Assembly: GCF_014195685.1 (NCBI RefSeq)
Contig: NZ_JACICF010000002.1
Coordinates: 62,001 to 126,000 of the forward strand
Reading direction: 5' to 3'
Source: Sphingomicrobium lutaoense
Lineage (GTDB): Bacteria; Pseudomonadota; Alphaproteobacteria; Sphingomonadales; Sphingomonadaceae
DNA length: 64,000 nt
The number at the start of each line of letters is the position of its first letter. Position 1 is the stretch's first letter. The position numbers were made by a program, and so were the translations under genes. Below, in pieces: positions 26,889-34,420 of this stretch. The notes beneath the pieces are model-generated. The model was not told the DNA's origin and searched no databases. It was given only the letters and a program-made list of their open reading frames with translations.

Positions 26889-28754
26889 ATGTTCCGTTTT
26901 GCCATGCTTGCCGCCTCGACGAGCCTCATTGCCGCCTGTGCGGCGCCCGGGGACAGCGCCCCCGCCACCGCCTCGACCGTGGCGGTCGCGAAGGACGGTG
27001 CGGCGGAGAGCGATATGCACGATGAAGACGCCAGCAAGCGGCTTGCCGCCTTGTTCGAGGAATATGACCGCGCCGAACTCGAACTCAGCCCGCTGAGCAA
27101 GGCCTATCGGGGCATCATCGACGAGGATTATGGCACCTGGGGCGATGTCAGCGAGGCCAATGACGATGCCCGCCTCGCACTCAAGCGGCAGACTGCTGCC
27201 CGGCTGCGCGCCGAATTCGATCCCTACAGGCTCGATGCGCAGGACCGCCTTTCCTACCGCCTTTTCCTGCGCGACCTCGCCGAGGACGAGAGGCTCGAGC
27301 CCTATGACCGGCACGGCTATCTGTTCAACCAGATGTTCGGCCAGCAAAGCCAGGGCCCGGCTTTCCTGATCAACATCCACCGCATCGGCGAACCCGCCCA
27401 TGCCGAGGCCTATATCAGCCGCATCGCCGACACCGCGCGCGTGATTCCCGAACTCACCCGCCAGTCACGCGAACGGGCGGCCGACGGCATCATGCCACCC
27501 AAATGGGTCTATCCCTATGTCATCGGCGACATCGATAATCTGCTCGGCGCGGGCATGGATAATGCCATCCTCGAGGATTTCCGCGACAAGGTCGGCAAAT
27601 TGGACATCGACGCCGCCGCCAAGGCCGACCTCATCTCCCGTGCCGATGCCGCGTGGCGCGACCAGGCGGTGCCCGCCTATCGCGCGCTCCGCGAGGAAAT
27701 GGTGCGCCAGCAGGCGATCGCCCCGACAGAGGACGGCGTGTGGCGCCTGCCCGACGGTGCCAATTATTACGCCGCCAAGCTCGAGCAATATACCAACAGC
27801 AAGCTCAGTCCCGACGAAGTCCACCAGATCGGCCTCGACAATGTCGCCCGCATCCATGGCGAGATGCGCGAGATCATGGATAAGGTGGGCTTCAAGGGCA
27901 GTCTCCAGGACTTTTTCCGATATACCCGCAACGATCCGCGCTTCTTCGCCAAGAGCCGCGAGGAATATCTCGCCAAGGCCAATGCCGCGCTCGAGAAGAT
28001 GAACGCCGCGCTGCCGCAATATTTCGGAATCCTCCCCAAGGACCCGCTGGTGATCAAGCCGGTCGAGGCGTTCCGGGAGAAATCGGCGGGCAAGGCCTTC
28101 TACCAATCCCCCGCACCCGACGGTTCGCGCCCGGGCATCTATTATGTGAACCTCTACGATTTGAACGCGATGAGCCTCAACGAACTGGAGGCGCTGGCCT
28201 ATCATGAAGGCTCGCCCGGCCATCATTTGCAGCGTTCGATCCAGACCGCGCTCGGCGAACTGCCCGCCTTCCGCCGCTTCGGCGGGGAGACTGCCTATAG
28301 CGAAGGCTGGGGCCTCTATTCGGAGGAACTGGGCAAGGACATGGGCTTCTACACCGACCCCTATTCGGACTTCGGTCGGCTCGGGATGGAATTGTGGCGC
28401 GCCGCGCGACTCGTCGTCGACACCGGCATCCACCACAAGCGCTGGAGCCGCGAGCAAGCGATTGCCTATCTCACCGAGAACACCCCCAATCCCGACGGCG
28501 ACATCCGCAAGGCGATCGAGCGCTATATCGTGATGCCCGGGCAGGCGACCGCCTACATGATCGGCAAGTTGAAGATCATAGAGCTTCGCCAGCAGGCGAT
28601 GGACGAATTGGGCGACGATTTCGACTGGCGCGGCTTCCACGACACCGTGCTGGCCTCGGGTCCGGTTCCCCTCGACATGCTCGAAGAGAATGTCGAAGCC
28701 TGGATCGAGCGCAAGAAAGTGATGCGGGGTGCCATCATGGACGATCGCCGCTAG
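26889..28754 (+). CDS. DUF885-family lipoprotein, putative zinc carboxypeptidase
   Basis: A 621-residue envelope protein. The start ATG follows CAGGAG with eight bases spacing. The N terminus has a signal peptide with lipobox IAAC. The body is typical of the DUF885 family: helical, about 600 residues, with the motif YHEGSPGHHLQ near residue 438, which looks like a metal-binding HExxH variant, and GGETAYSEGWGLYSEELG soon after supplying another Glu. Members are often annotated as peptidases, but direct activity data are scarce. It stands alone between the divergent pyrD and the suf operon. Confidence 0.9.
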   Translation: MFRFAMLAASTSLIAACAAPGDSAPATASTVAVAKDGAAESDMHDEDASKRLAALFEEYDRAELELSPLSKAYRGIIDEDYGTWGDVSEANDDARLALKRQTAARLRAEFDPYRLDAQDRLSYRLFLRDLAEDERLEPYDRHGYLFNQMFGQQSQGPAFLINIHRIGEPAHAEAYISRIADTARVIPELTRQSRERAADGIMPPKWVYPYVIGDIDNLLGAGMDNAILEDFRDKVGKLDIDAAAKADLISRADAAWRDQAVPAYRALREEMVRQQAIAPTEDGVWRLPDGANYYAAKLEQYTNSKLSPDEVHQIGLDNVARIHGEMREIMDKVGFKGSLQDFFRYTRNDPRFFAKSREEYLAKANAALEKMNAALPQYFGILPKDPLVIKPVEAFREKSAGKAFYQSPAPDGSRPGIYYVNLYDLNAMSLNELEALAYHEGSPGHHLQRSIQTALGELPAFRRFGGETAYSEGWGLYSEELGKDMGFYTDPYSDFGRLGMELWRAARLVVDTGIHHKRWSREQAIAYLTENTPNPDGDIRKAIERYIVMPGQATAYMIGKLKIIELRQQAMDELGDDFDWRGFHDTVLASGPVPLDMLEENVEAWIERKKVMRGAIMDDRR

Positions 28755-28766
28755 GCCAGACTCCGC

Positions 28767-28794
28767 TTGATTTTGCGAGGAAAAGGCCTATCTC
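28767..28794 (+). promoter_or_regulatory. Predicted promoter of the suf operon
   Basis: TTGATT (28767-28772) and TATCTC (28789-28794) are separated by 16 bases and resemble -35 and -10 hexamers. The expected transcript start then falls near 28801, inside the dyad at 28798-28820 and only about 25 bases ahead of the regulator ATG. Confidence 0.45.
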
Positions 28795-28797
28795 GCC

Positions 28798-28820
28798 AAT
28801 CGGAACGATATGGTCCGATT
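28798..28820. promoter_or_regulatory. 23-bp dyad, likely operator of the Rrf2-type suf regulator
   Basis: Arms AATCGGAAC (28798-28806) and GGTCCGATT (28812-28820) pair with one mismatch around GATAT. The dyad covers the predicted transcription start and ends five bases before the regulator ATG. Binding here would shut off the whole suf operon; the binding protein is inferred, not shown. Confidence 0.6.
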
Positions 28821-28825
28821 TAAAG

Positions 28826-29224
28826 ATGCGCCTGACACACCTCGCTGACTATGCGGTCGTAATGATGACCGCCGCCGCCCGCCGCGAGCCGGGCGAACGG
28901 CTGTCGGCGACCATTTTGTCCGAGGAAACCGGCGTGCCCCTGCCGACCGCTCAGAAACTGATGCAGTCGCTGGGCCGCGCGGGGCTTCTCACCGGACAGC
29001 GCGGAGCGGGCGGCGGCTATCTCCTCGCCCGGCCGGTGAGCGAGATCAGCCTCGCCGACATCGTCGAAGCGGTCGAGGGCCCCATCGCGCTGACGCAATG
29101 CAGCGAAGGCGCTTCGGACTGCGCGCTCGATGCGCATTGCAAGGTCAAGCCGCACATGGGGCTGGTCGGAGAAAAGGTACGCGGCGCGCTTGGCGCCGTC
29201 AGTTTGAAGGAATTGAGCCAGTGA
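28826..29224 (+). CDS. Rrf2-family iron-sulfur regulator of the suf operon
   Basis: A 132-residue transcription factor whose winged helix ([20 protein letters not shown] and the wing [12 protein letters not shown]) matches the Rrf2/IscR group. Three Cys, C92, C99 and C105, are spaced as in members that bind an iron-sulfur cluster. As first gene of a suf operon it is probably a sensor of cluster status that represses the operon when clusters are plentiful. There is no good SD before the ATG, so translation may be weak. The stop overlaps the sufB GTG (GTGA). Confidence 0.92.
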   Translation: MRLTHLADYAVVMMTAAARREPGERLSATILSEETGVPLPTAQKLMQSLGRAGLLTGQRGAGGGYLLARPVSEISLADIVEAVEGPIALTQCSEGASDCALDAHCKVKPHMGLVGEKVRGALGAVSLKELSQ

Positions 29225-30708
29225 GCGAGCAGGATCTGACCAGCCGCGAGCAGATGAACCCCGACGCCAAGAAGGCGATCGACAAGGAATATGAATGGGG
29301 TTTCTCGACCGATATCGAGCAGGAGTTCGCGCCCAAGGGGCTCGACGAGGATACCGTGCGCTTCATTTCGGCCAAGAAGGGCGAGCCCGAGTGGATGCTC
29401 GAATGGCGATTGAAGGGCTATCGCGCCTGGCTCGAGATGGAAGAGGTCGACTGGGCCAAGCTCACCATCCCGCCGATCGATTATCAGGACGCCTATTATT
29501 ACGCCGAGCCCAAGAAGAAGCCGACGCTGAAGTCGCTCGACGAGCTCGATCCCGAAATCCGGCGCACCTATGAGAAACTCGGCATCCCGATCGAGGAACA
29601 GAAGGTCCTCGCGGGCGTCGAAGGGGCGCGCAAGGTCGCGGTCGACGCGGTATTCGACAGTGTCTCGGTTGCCACCACCTTCCGCGAGGAGCTGGAAAAG
29701 GCAGGCGTGATCTTCCTGTCGATCTCCGAGGCGATCAAGAAGCATCCCGAGCTGGTGAAGAAATATCTCGGCAGCGTGGTCCCGCAGCGCGACAATTATT
29801 TTGCCTGCTTGAACAGCGCGGTCTTCTCCGACGGCACCTTCGTCTACATCCCCGAAGGTGTCCGCTGCCCGATGGAACTCAGCACCTATTTCCGCATCAA
29901 TGCCGAGAATACCGGCCAGTTCGAGCGCACGCTGATCGTCGCCGACAAGGGCAGCTATGTCAGCTATCTCGAAGGCTGCACCGCCCCGATGCGCGATGAA
30001 AACCAGCTCCATGCCGCGGTCGTCGAAATCTACGCGCATGAAGATGCCGAAGTGAAATATTCCACCGTCCAGAACTGGTATCCGGGCGACAAGGACGGCA
30101 AGGGCGGCATCTACAATTTCGTCACCAAGCGCGCCCTGTGCGCGGGCGACCGCTCGAAGGTCAGCTGGACGCAGGTCGAAACCGGCAGCGCGATCACCTG
30201 GAAATATCCGAGCTGCATCCTGAAGGGCGCGGATACGGTCGGCGAATTTTATTCGGTCGCGCTCACCAACAATTACCAGCAGGCCGATACCGGCACCAAG
30301 ATGGTGCATATCGGGCCGAACAGCCGCTCGACGATCATCTCCAAGGGCATCAGCGCGGGCAAGTCGGACAATACCTATCGCGGCCTCGTCCGCGTGCTGC
30401 CCAAGGCCGAGAATGTCCGCAACTTCACCCAGTGCGACAGCCTGCTTCTCGGCAGTGAATGCGGCGCGCACACCGTTCCCTATATCGAGGTTAAGAACCC
30501 CACCGCGACGATCGAGCATGAAGCCACCACCTCAAAGATCAGCGAGGACCAGATGTTCTACGCCCAGTCGCGCGGCCTCGACGAGGAGGCCGCGGTCGCG
30601 CTGATCGTCAACGGTTTTGCCAAGGAAGTGCTGAAGGAACTCCCGATGGAGTTCGCCGTCGAGGCGCAGAAGCTCCTCGCATTGTCACTGGAAGGGAGTG
30701 TCGGATGA
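29221..30708 (+). CDS. sufB: Fe-S cluster assembly scaffold subunit SufB
   Basis: Core scaffold on which [Fe-S] clusters are built, together with SufC and SufD. The 495-residue protein has the long parallel beta-helix of the family, with recognisable segments [58 protein letters not shown] and the C-terminal [20 protein letters not shown]. The start is GTG 29221, preceded by AAGGA at nine bases and overlapping the regulator stop by four. It is far upstream of the next in-frame ATG at 29251. It overlaps the following small gene by ATGA. Confidence 0.96.
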   Translation: MSEQDLTSREQMNPDAKKAIDKEYEWGFSTDIEQEFAPKGLDEDTVRFISAKKGEPEWMLEWRLKGYRAWLEMEEVDWAKLTIPPIDYQDAYYYAEPKKKPTLKSLDELDPEIRRTYEKLGIPIEEQKVLAGVEGARKVAVDAVFDSVSVATTFREELEKAGVIFLSISEAIKKHPELVKKYLGSVVPQRDNYFACLNSAVFSDGTFVYIPEGVRCPMELSTYFRINAENTGQFERTLIVADKGSYVSYLEGCTAPMRDENQLHAAVVEIYAHEDAEVKYSTVQNWYPGDKDGKGGIYNFVTKRALCAGDRSKVSWTQVETGSAITWKYPSCILKGADTVGEFYSVALTNNYQQADTGTKMVHIGPNSRSTIISKGISAGKSDNTYRGLVRVLPKAENVRNFTQCDSLLLGSECGAHTVPYIEVKNPTATIEHEATTSKISEDQMFYAQSRGLDEEAAVALIVNGFAKEVLKELPMEFAVEAQKLLALSLEGSVG

Positions 30709-30884
30709 TCCGCTACGTACCTAGGGAAATCGCCAAAGATGTCCAGGCCTTCGTCGAGAAGAGCTGCAAGGACACTGGCGTCCATATCGATGATAGCTCG
30801 GGCCGCGTCGCCATTGCGACCACGTCCGAAAAGGACATCGAGAAAATCCGCAAGAAGTTCGAGAAGGAAGGCTTCGTCCTTTAG
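30705..30884 (+). CDS. 59-residue protein of unknown function inside the suf operon
   Basis: A short gene wedged between sufB and sufC: its ATG overlaps the sufB stop (ATGA) and its TAG is directly followed by the sufC ATG at 30885. The product starts [14 protein letters not shown] and ends [10 protein letters not shown]. It is strongly charged, with many Lys, Glu and Asp, one Cys (C21), no membrane segment and a predicted alpha-beta-alpha outline. I know no named Suf protein like it. The coupling with both neighbours is good evidence that it is translated and belongs to cluster assembly; its role is unknown. Confidence 0.85.
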   Translation: MIRYVPREIAKDVQAFVEKSCKDTGVHIDDSSGRVAIATTSEKDIEKIRKKFEKEGFVL

Positions 30885-31628
30885 ATGTTGAAGATTGAAA
30901 ACCTCCATGTCGCGGTCGGCGACAAGCCCATCTTGAAGGGGCTCGACCTCGAAGTGCCCGCGGGCGAAGTCCATGCGATCATGGGCCCCAATGGCGCGGG
31001 CAAGTCGACGCTCGCCCATGCGCTCGGCGGGCGCCCGGGCTACGACGTGACCGACGGTTCGGTCGCCTTTGCGGGCGAAGACCTGTTCGACATGGAACCG
31101 CACGAACGCGCCGCCAACGGCCTGTTCCTCGGCTTCCAATATCCGGTCGAGATTCCCGGCGTGTCGATGCTCCAGTTCCTCCGCGAAAGCCTCAATGCCC
31201 AGCGCCGCACCCGCGGCGAGGAAGATCTTTCGGGCGCCGAATTCATCAAGCTCGCGCGCGGCCAAGCCGAAGCGCTGGGCCTTCCCGCCGACATGCTCAA
31301 GCGGCCCGTCAACGTGGGCTTTTCGGGCGGCGAGAAGAAGCGCGCCGAAATGGTCCAGATGGGTATCATGGATCCCAAGTTCGCGGTGCTTGACGAGACC
31401 GACAGCGGCCTCGACATCGATGCCCTCAAGGCGGTGGGCGAAGGCATCAACCGGATCATGCGGGCGCAGAACAAGGGCGTGCTGCTGATCACCCATTACC
31501 AGCGGCTCTTGAACTATGTGAAACCCGACAAGGTGCATATCCTCGTCGCGGGCCGGATCGTGAAGACCGGCGGCCCCGAACTCGCCCTCGAACTCGAAGA
31601 AGAGGGCTATGCGGAGGTGATGGCTTGA
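30885..31628 (+). CDS. sufC: Fe-S cluster assembly ATPase SufC
   Basis: ABC-type ATPase that powers the SufBCD scaffold. The 247-residue chain has Walker A GPNGAGKST near residue 35, the family signature FSGGEKKRAEM near 145, Walker B FAVLDETDSGLD and the H-loop LLITHYQRLL. It starts immediately after the stop of the 59-residue gene and overlaps sufD through TTGA. GCGGAGGTGATGGCTTGA at its end also provides the SD for sufD. Confidence 0.97.
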   Translation: MLKIENLHVAVGDKPILKGLDLEVPAGEVHAIMGPNGAGKSTLAHALGGRPGYDVTDGSVAFAGEDLFDMEPHERAANGLFLGFQYPVEIPGVSMLQFLRESLNAQRRTRGEEDLSGAEFIKLARGQAEALGLPADMLKRPVNVGFSGGEKKRAEMVQMGIMDPKFAVLDETDSGLDIDALKAVGEGINRIMRAQNKGVLLITHYQRLLNYVKPDKVHILVAGRIVKTGGPELALELEEEGYAEVMA

Positions 31629-32362
31629 CCGCGCTTCCCTCCCCCAAGGACGAGATGTGGCGCTACGCCGACCGCACGGCGCTGGCGGAGGTTTGGGACG
31701 CGCTTTCGCCGCCCGAAATGCTGCAGATTGCTGCGCACAATGAAGTGCAGCAAATCTGGCAGCCGTCGGGCGAGGAAATCGAGATCCGCCGCGCGACGAT
31801 CACCCTCGAAAAGGGTGCGCGCCTGTCGCTCTACGCACTCAACAGCGCGAGCCGCTACGGTCGCATCGAGCTCGACGTGAAGCTGCACGAAGGCGCCGAC
31901 TTCGCCTTCGATGCCGCCAATATCGGCGGGGGTTCGGCGACGCTCGAGATCGTTACCACGGTTCGCCATGTCGAACCTGCTGCCAATTCGCGCCAGAGCG
32001 TGCGCACCGTGCTGGGCGGCACCGCGACGGGCAGCTATGCCGGCCAGGTCGCGGTTGCGCGCGATGCCCAGCACACCACCAGCGAACAGGACATCAAGGC
32101 GATGCTCCTCGACCGGGGCGCGACCGCCAATGCCAAGCCCGAGCTGGAAATCTATGCCGATGACGTTGCCTGCGCGCATGGCGCGACGGTGGGCGAACTC
32201 GACCCGGTACAGCTTTACTACGCCGCCATGCGCGGCCTGCCCCCCGAAGAAGCCAAGGCGCTTCTTCTTGAGGGTTTTGTCGGCGGGCTGTGGGACGCGC
32301 TTGGCCCCGACAGCCCCATTTCGGTGGAGGCGCGCGAACAGCTGCGCGCGATGACCCGATGA
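31625..32362 (+). CDS. sufD: Fe-S cluster assembly protein SufD, short form
   Basis: Partner of SufB in the SufBCD scaffold. At 245 residues it is much shorter than the roughly 420 residues of E. coli SufD; the N-terminal helical region is largely missing while the beta-helix (SLYALNSASRYGRIELDVKL) and the C-terminal helical domain remain, including VACAHGATVGELDPVQLYY and the LLLEGF segment typical of SufB/SufD ends. The start is TTG 31625, overlapping the sufC stop as TTGA, with GGAGG at 31613-31617 seven bases upstream. It overlaps sufS by ATGA. Confidence 0.92.
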   Translation: MTALPSPKDEMWRYADRTALAEVWDALSPPEMLQIAAHNEVQQIWQPSGEEIEIRRATITLEKGARLSLYALNSASRYGRIELDVKLHEGADFAFDAANIGGGSATLEIVTTVRHVEPAANSRQSVRTVLGGTATGSYAGQVAVARDAQHTTSEQDIKAMLLDRGATANAKPELEIYADDVACAHGATVGELDPVQLYYAAMRGLPPEEAKALLLEGFVGGLWDALGPDSPISVEAREQLRAMTR

Positions 32363-33570
32363 ATGCGCCTGCCAGCCTCGATGGTAACAAGGCGGCGGTA
32401 CGGGACCAGTTCCCGGGCCTCCCCGAAGGCTGGCATTATCTCGACAGCGCTGCGACCGCACAGAAACCGCAGGCGGTGATCGACGCGATCACCCGCGCCT
32501 ATGCGCATGATTATGCGACCGTCCATCGCGGCGTGTACGAACGTTCGGCGATGATGACGCAAAGCTATGAGGCCGCGCGAAGCGCCGCTGCCTCGCTGAT
32601 CGGCGGAAAGCCCGAAGACACCGTATTCACGCGCGGCGCGACCGAGGCGATCAACCTCGTCGCGCAAAGCTGGGGCAGGGACAACCTCAAGGCGGGCGAC
32701 CGCATCCTCCTCTCGACGCTCGAACATCATTCCAACATCGTGCCCTGGCAGATGCTCGCGCGCGAAGTCGGTGCGATCATCGATATCTGCCCGATCAGCG
32801 ACGATGGCCGGATCGATCTCGAGGCGATGGAGAAGATGCTCACCGAAGAGCATCGGCTCGTCGCGCTCGCCCATGTGTCCAATGTCTTCGGCTCGATCCT
32901 CGATGCCCGCACCGCGACCCAGCTGGCGCATCGCGTCGGCGCGAAGATCCTGCTCGACGGGTGTCAGGCCGCGCCGCGCATCCCGGTCGACATCGGCGCG
33001 ATCGGCTGCGACTTCTACGTCTGGTCCGCGCACAAGCTCTATGGCCCCACGGGCATCGGCGCGCTCACCAGCCCGCTGCTCTCCGACATGCCTCCCTACC
33101 AAGGCGGCGGATCGATGATCGACCGGGTGACCTTCGAGGAAACGACCTACGCCCCCGCCCCCACCCGCTTCGAAGCGGGAACGCCGCATATCGTCGGCGC
33201 GATCGGCCTCCATGCCGCGGTCGACTGGCTGCGCGAGCAGGATGTGTTGAACCTCCACCGCCATGAAAGCGGCCTCGTCGCTTTCGCGCGCGAGGAATTG
33301 TCGCGCATCGAGGGGCTGACGCTCTACGGCTCAGACGACAGCGCCGGGATCGTGAGTTTCAATCTGGACGGCGTGCACGGGCATGATGTCGCGACCATTC
33401 TGGATGACGCCGGGGTCGCGGTGCGCGCGGGCCACCATTGCGCCCAGCCGCTGATGGACCATCTTGGGGTCAGCGCCACCGTACGTGCCAGCTTCGCCGC
33501 CCATTCCTCGGCGGAAGATGTCGCGGCCCTCATGAAGGGCCTGGAAAAAGTGAAACGGATTTTCGGATGA
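32359..33570 (+). CDS. sufS: Cysteine desulfurase SufS
   Basis: PLP enzyme that takes sulfur from cysteine as a persulfide for Fe-S cluster assembly. The 403-residue protein has the group II desulfurase pattern: YLDSAATAQKP at the start, LEHHSNIVPW near residue 115, the PLP Lys in WSAHKLYGPTG (about K226) and the catalytic Cys in RAGHHCAQPL (about C361). No sufE or sufU partner is seen in this operon. The ATG overlaps sufD, and the stop overlaps the next gene (ATGA at 33567). Confidence 0.97.
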   Translation: MNAPASLDGNKAAVRDQFPGLPEGWHYLDSAATAQKPQAVIDAITRAYAHDYATVHRGVYERSAMMTQSYEAARSAAASLIGGKPEDTVFTRGATEAINLVAQSWGRDNLKAGDRILLSTLEHHSNIVPWQMLAREVGAIIDICPISDDGRIDLEAMEKMLTEEHRLVALAHVSNVFGSILDARTATQLAHRVGAKILLDGCQAAPRIPVDIGAIGCDFYVWSAHKLYGPTGIGALTSPLLSDMPPYQGGGSMIDRVTFEETTYAPAPTRFEAGTPHIVGAIGLHAAVDWLREQDVLNLHRHESGLVAFAREELSRIEGLTLYGSDDSAGIVSFNLDGVHGHDVATILDDAGVAVRAGHHCAQPLMDHLGVSATVRASFAAHSSAEDVAALMKGLEKVKRIFG

Positions 33571-34064
33571 CCGAGCAGAAAAAGATCGAAGTGGAAAAGG
33601 TCGACAAGGTCGACACGCCGCCCCGCGCCCGCGTGGGCGAAGGCCCGCTCGATGATGGCCGGGTCCATGAAAGCGCGAGCGCGAAGCTCGAGCGCAAGAA
33701 GGATTATCTCGAAGGTTTCCTGTCGCGCGAAACCGAAAGCCCCGCACCCTCGGGCAACGCCGACGATGTCAAGGAAGCGATCGTCGAGGCGCTGTCCTCG
33801 ATCTACGATCCTGAAATCCCGGTCGACATCTACAATCTGGGGCTCATCTACGACGTCGAGGTCAGCGAGGATGGCGATGCAACCGTCACCATGACGCTGA
33901 CCACGCCGCATTGCCCGGTCGCCGAGTCCATGCCGGGCGAAGTCGAATTGCGCGTGCTCTCGGTCCCCGGCGTCCGCGACGCCGAGGTCAAGCTGGTGTG
34001 GGACCCGCCCTGGGACCCCTCCAAGATGTCCGATGAAGCGCGGCTCGAACTGGGGATGCTGTAA
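33567..34064 (+). CDS. sufT: SufT-type Fe-S maturation protein (DUF59/MIP18)
   Basis: A 165-residue protein with a charged, probably disordered N-terminal third rich in Lys and Glu (to about residue 65) and a C-terminal DUF59 domain: IYDPEIPVDIYNLGLIYDV, TLTTPHCPVAESMP with its conserved Cys, and a closing VWDPPWDPSKMSDEARLELGM. Proteins of this type help deliver clusters to target enzymes and are common in suf operons. The ATG overlaps the sufS stop and its TAA overlaps the next ATG. Confidence 0.92.
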   Translation: MTEQKKIEVEKVDKVDTPPRARVGEGPLDDGRVHESASAKLERKKDYLEGFLSRETESPAPSGNADDVKEAIVEALSSIYDPEIPVDIYNLGLIYDVEVSEDGDATVTMTLTTPHCPVAESMPGEVELRVLSVPGVRDAEVKLVWDPPWDPSKMSDEARLELGML

Positions 34065-34411
34065 TGCGCGTGAGAGAAAAACCTGCGGCGATCCGCCTGA
34101 CGCCTGCTGCCGAAGCGCGGATTGCTCATCTGATGGAAAATGCGCCCGACGACGCGATTGGGGTCAAGCTGTCGACGCCGCGCCGCGGTTGTTCGGGGCT
34201 GGCCTATTCGGTCGACTATGTGTCCGAGGAATCGAGCTTCGACGAGAAGATCGAGACCCCGGGCGGGACTTTCTACGTCGACGGCGCTTCGGTTCTTTAT
34301 CTCGTCGGCAGCGTGATGGACTGGAAGGAAGACGATTTCGCCGCCGGCTTCGTCTTCGACAATCCCAATGCCACCGGTGCCTGCGGCTGCGGCGAGAGCT
34401 TCACGGTCTGA
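34064..34411 (+). CDS. sufA: A-type iron-sulfur carrier (HesB/IscA family), SufA
   Basis: Carries and transfers Fe-S clusters. The 115-residue protein has the three family Cys: one in RRGCSGL near residue 43 and two in the C-terminal GACGCGESF. The fold segments VKLSTPRRGCSG and FYVDGASVLYLVGSVMDW are typical. It is the last gene of the suf operon; its stop lies nine bases from the stop of the convergent protease gene, so no separate terminator is visible. Confidence 0.94.
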   Translation: MRVREKPAAIRLTPAAEARIAHLMENAPDDAIGVKLSTPRRGCSGLAYSVDYVSEESSFDEKIETPGGTFYVDGASVLYLVGSVMDWKEDDFAAGFVFDNPNATGACGCGESFTV

Positions 34412-34420
34412 CGGGACCCA

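Noticed and set aside
26767-27100. N-terminal extension of pyrD by 111 codons
   Set aside because: It would overlap the divergent DUF885 gene, and the class 2 dehydrogenase N terminus plus SD fit 26767.
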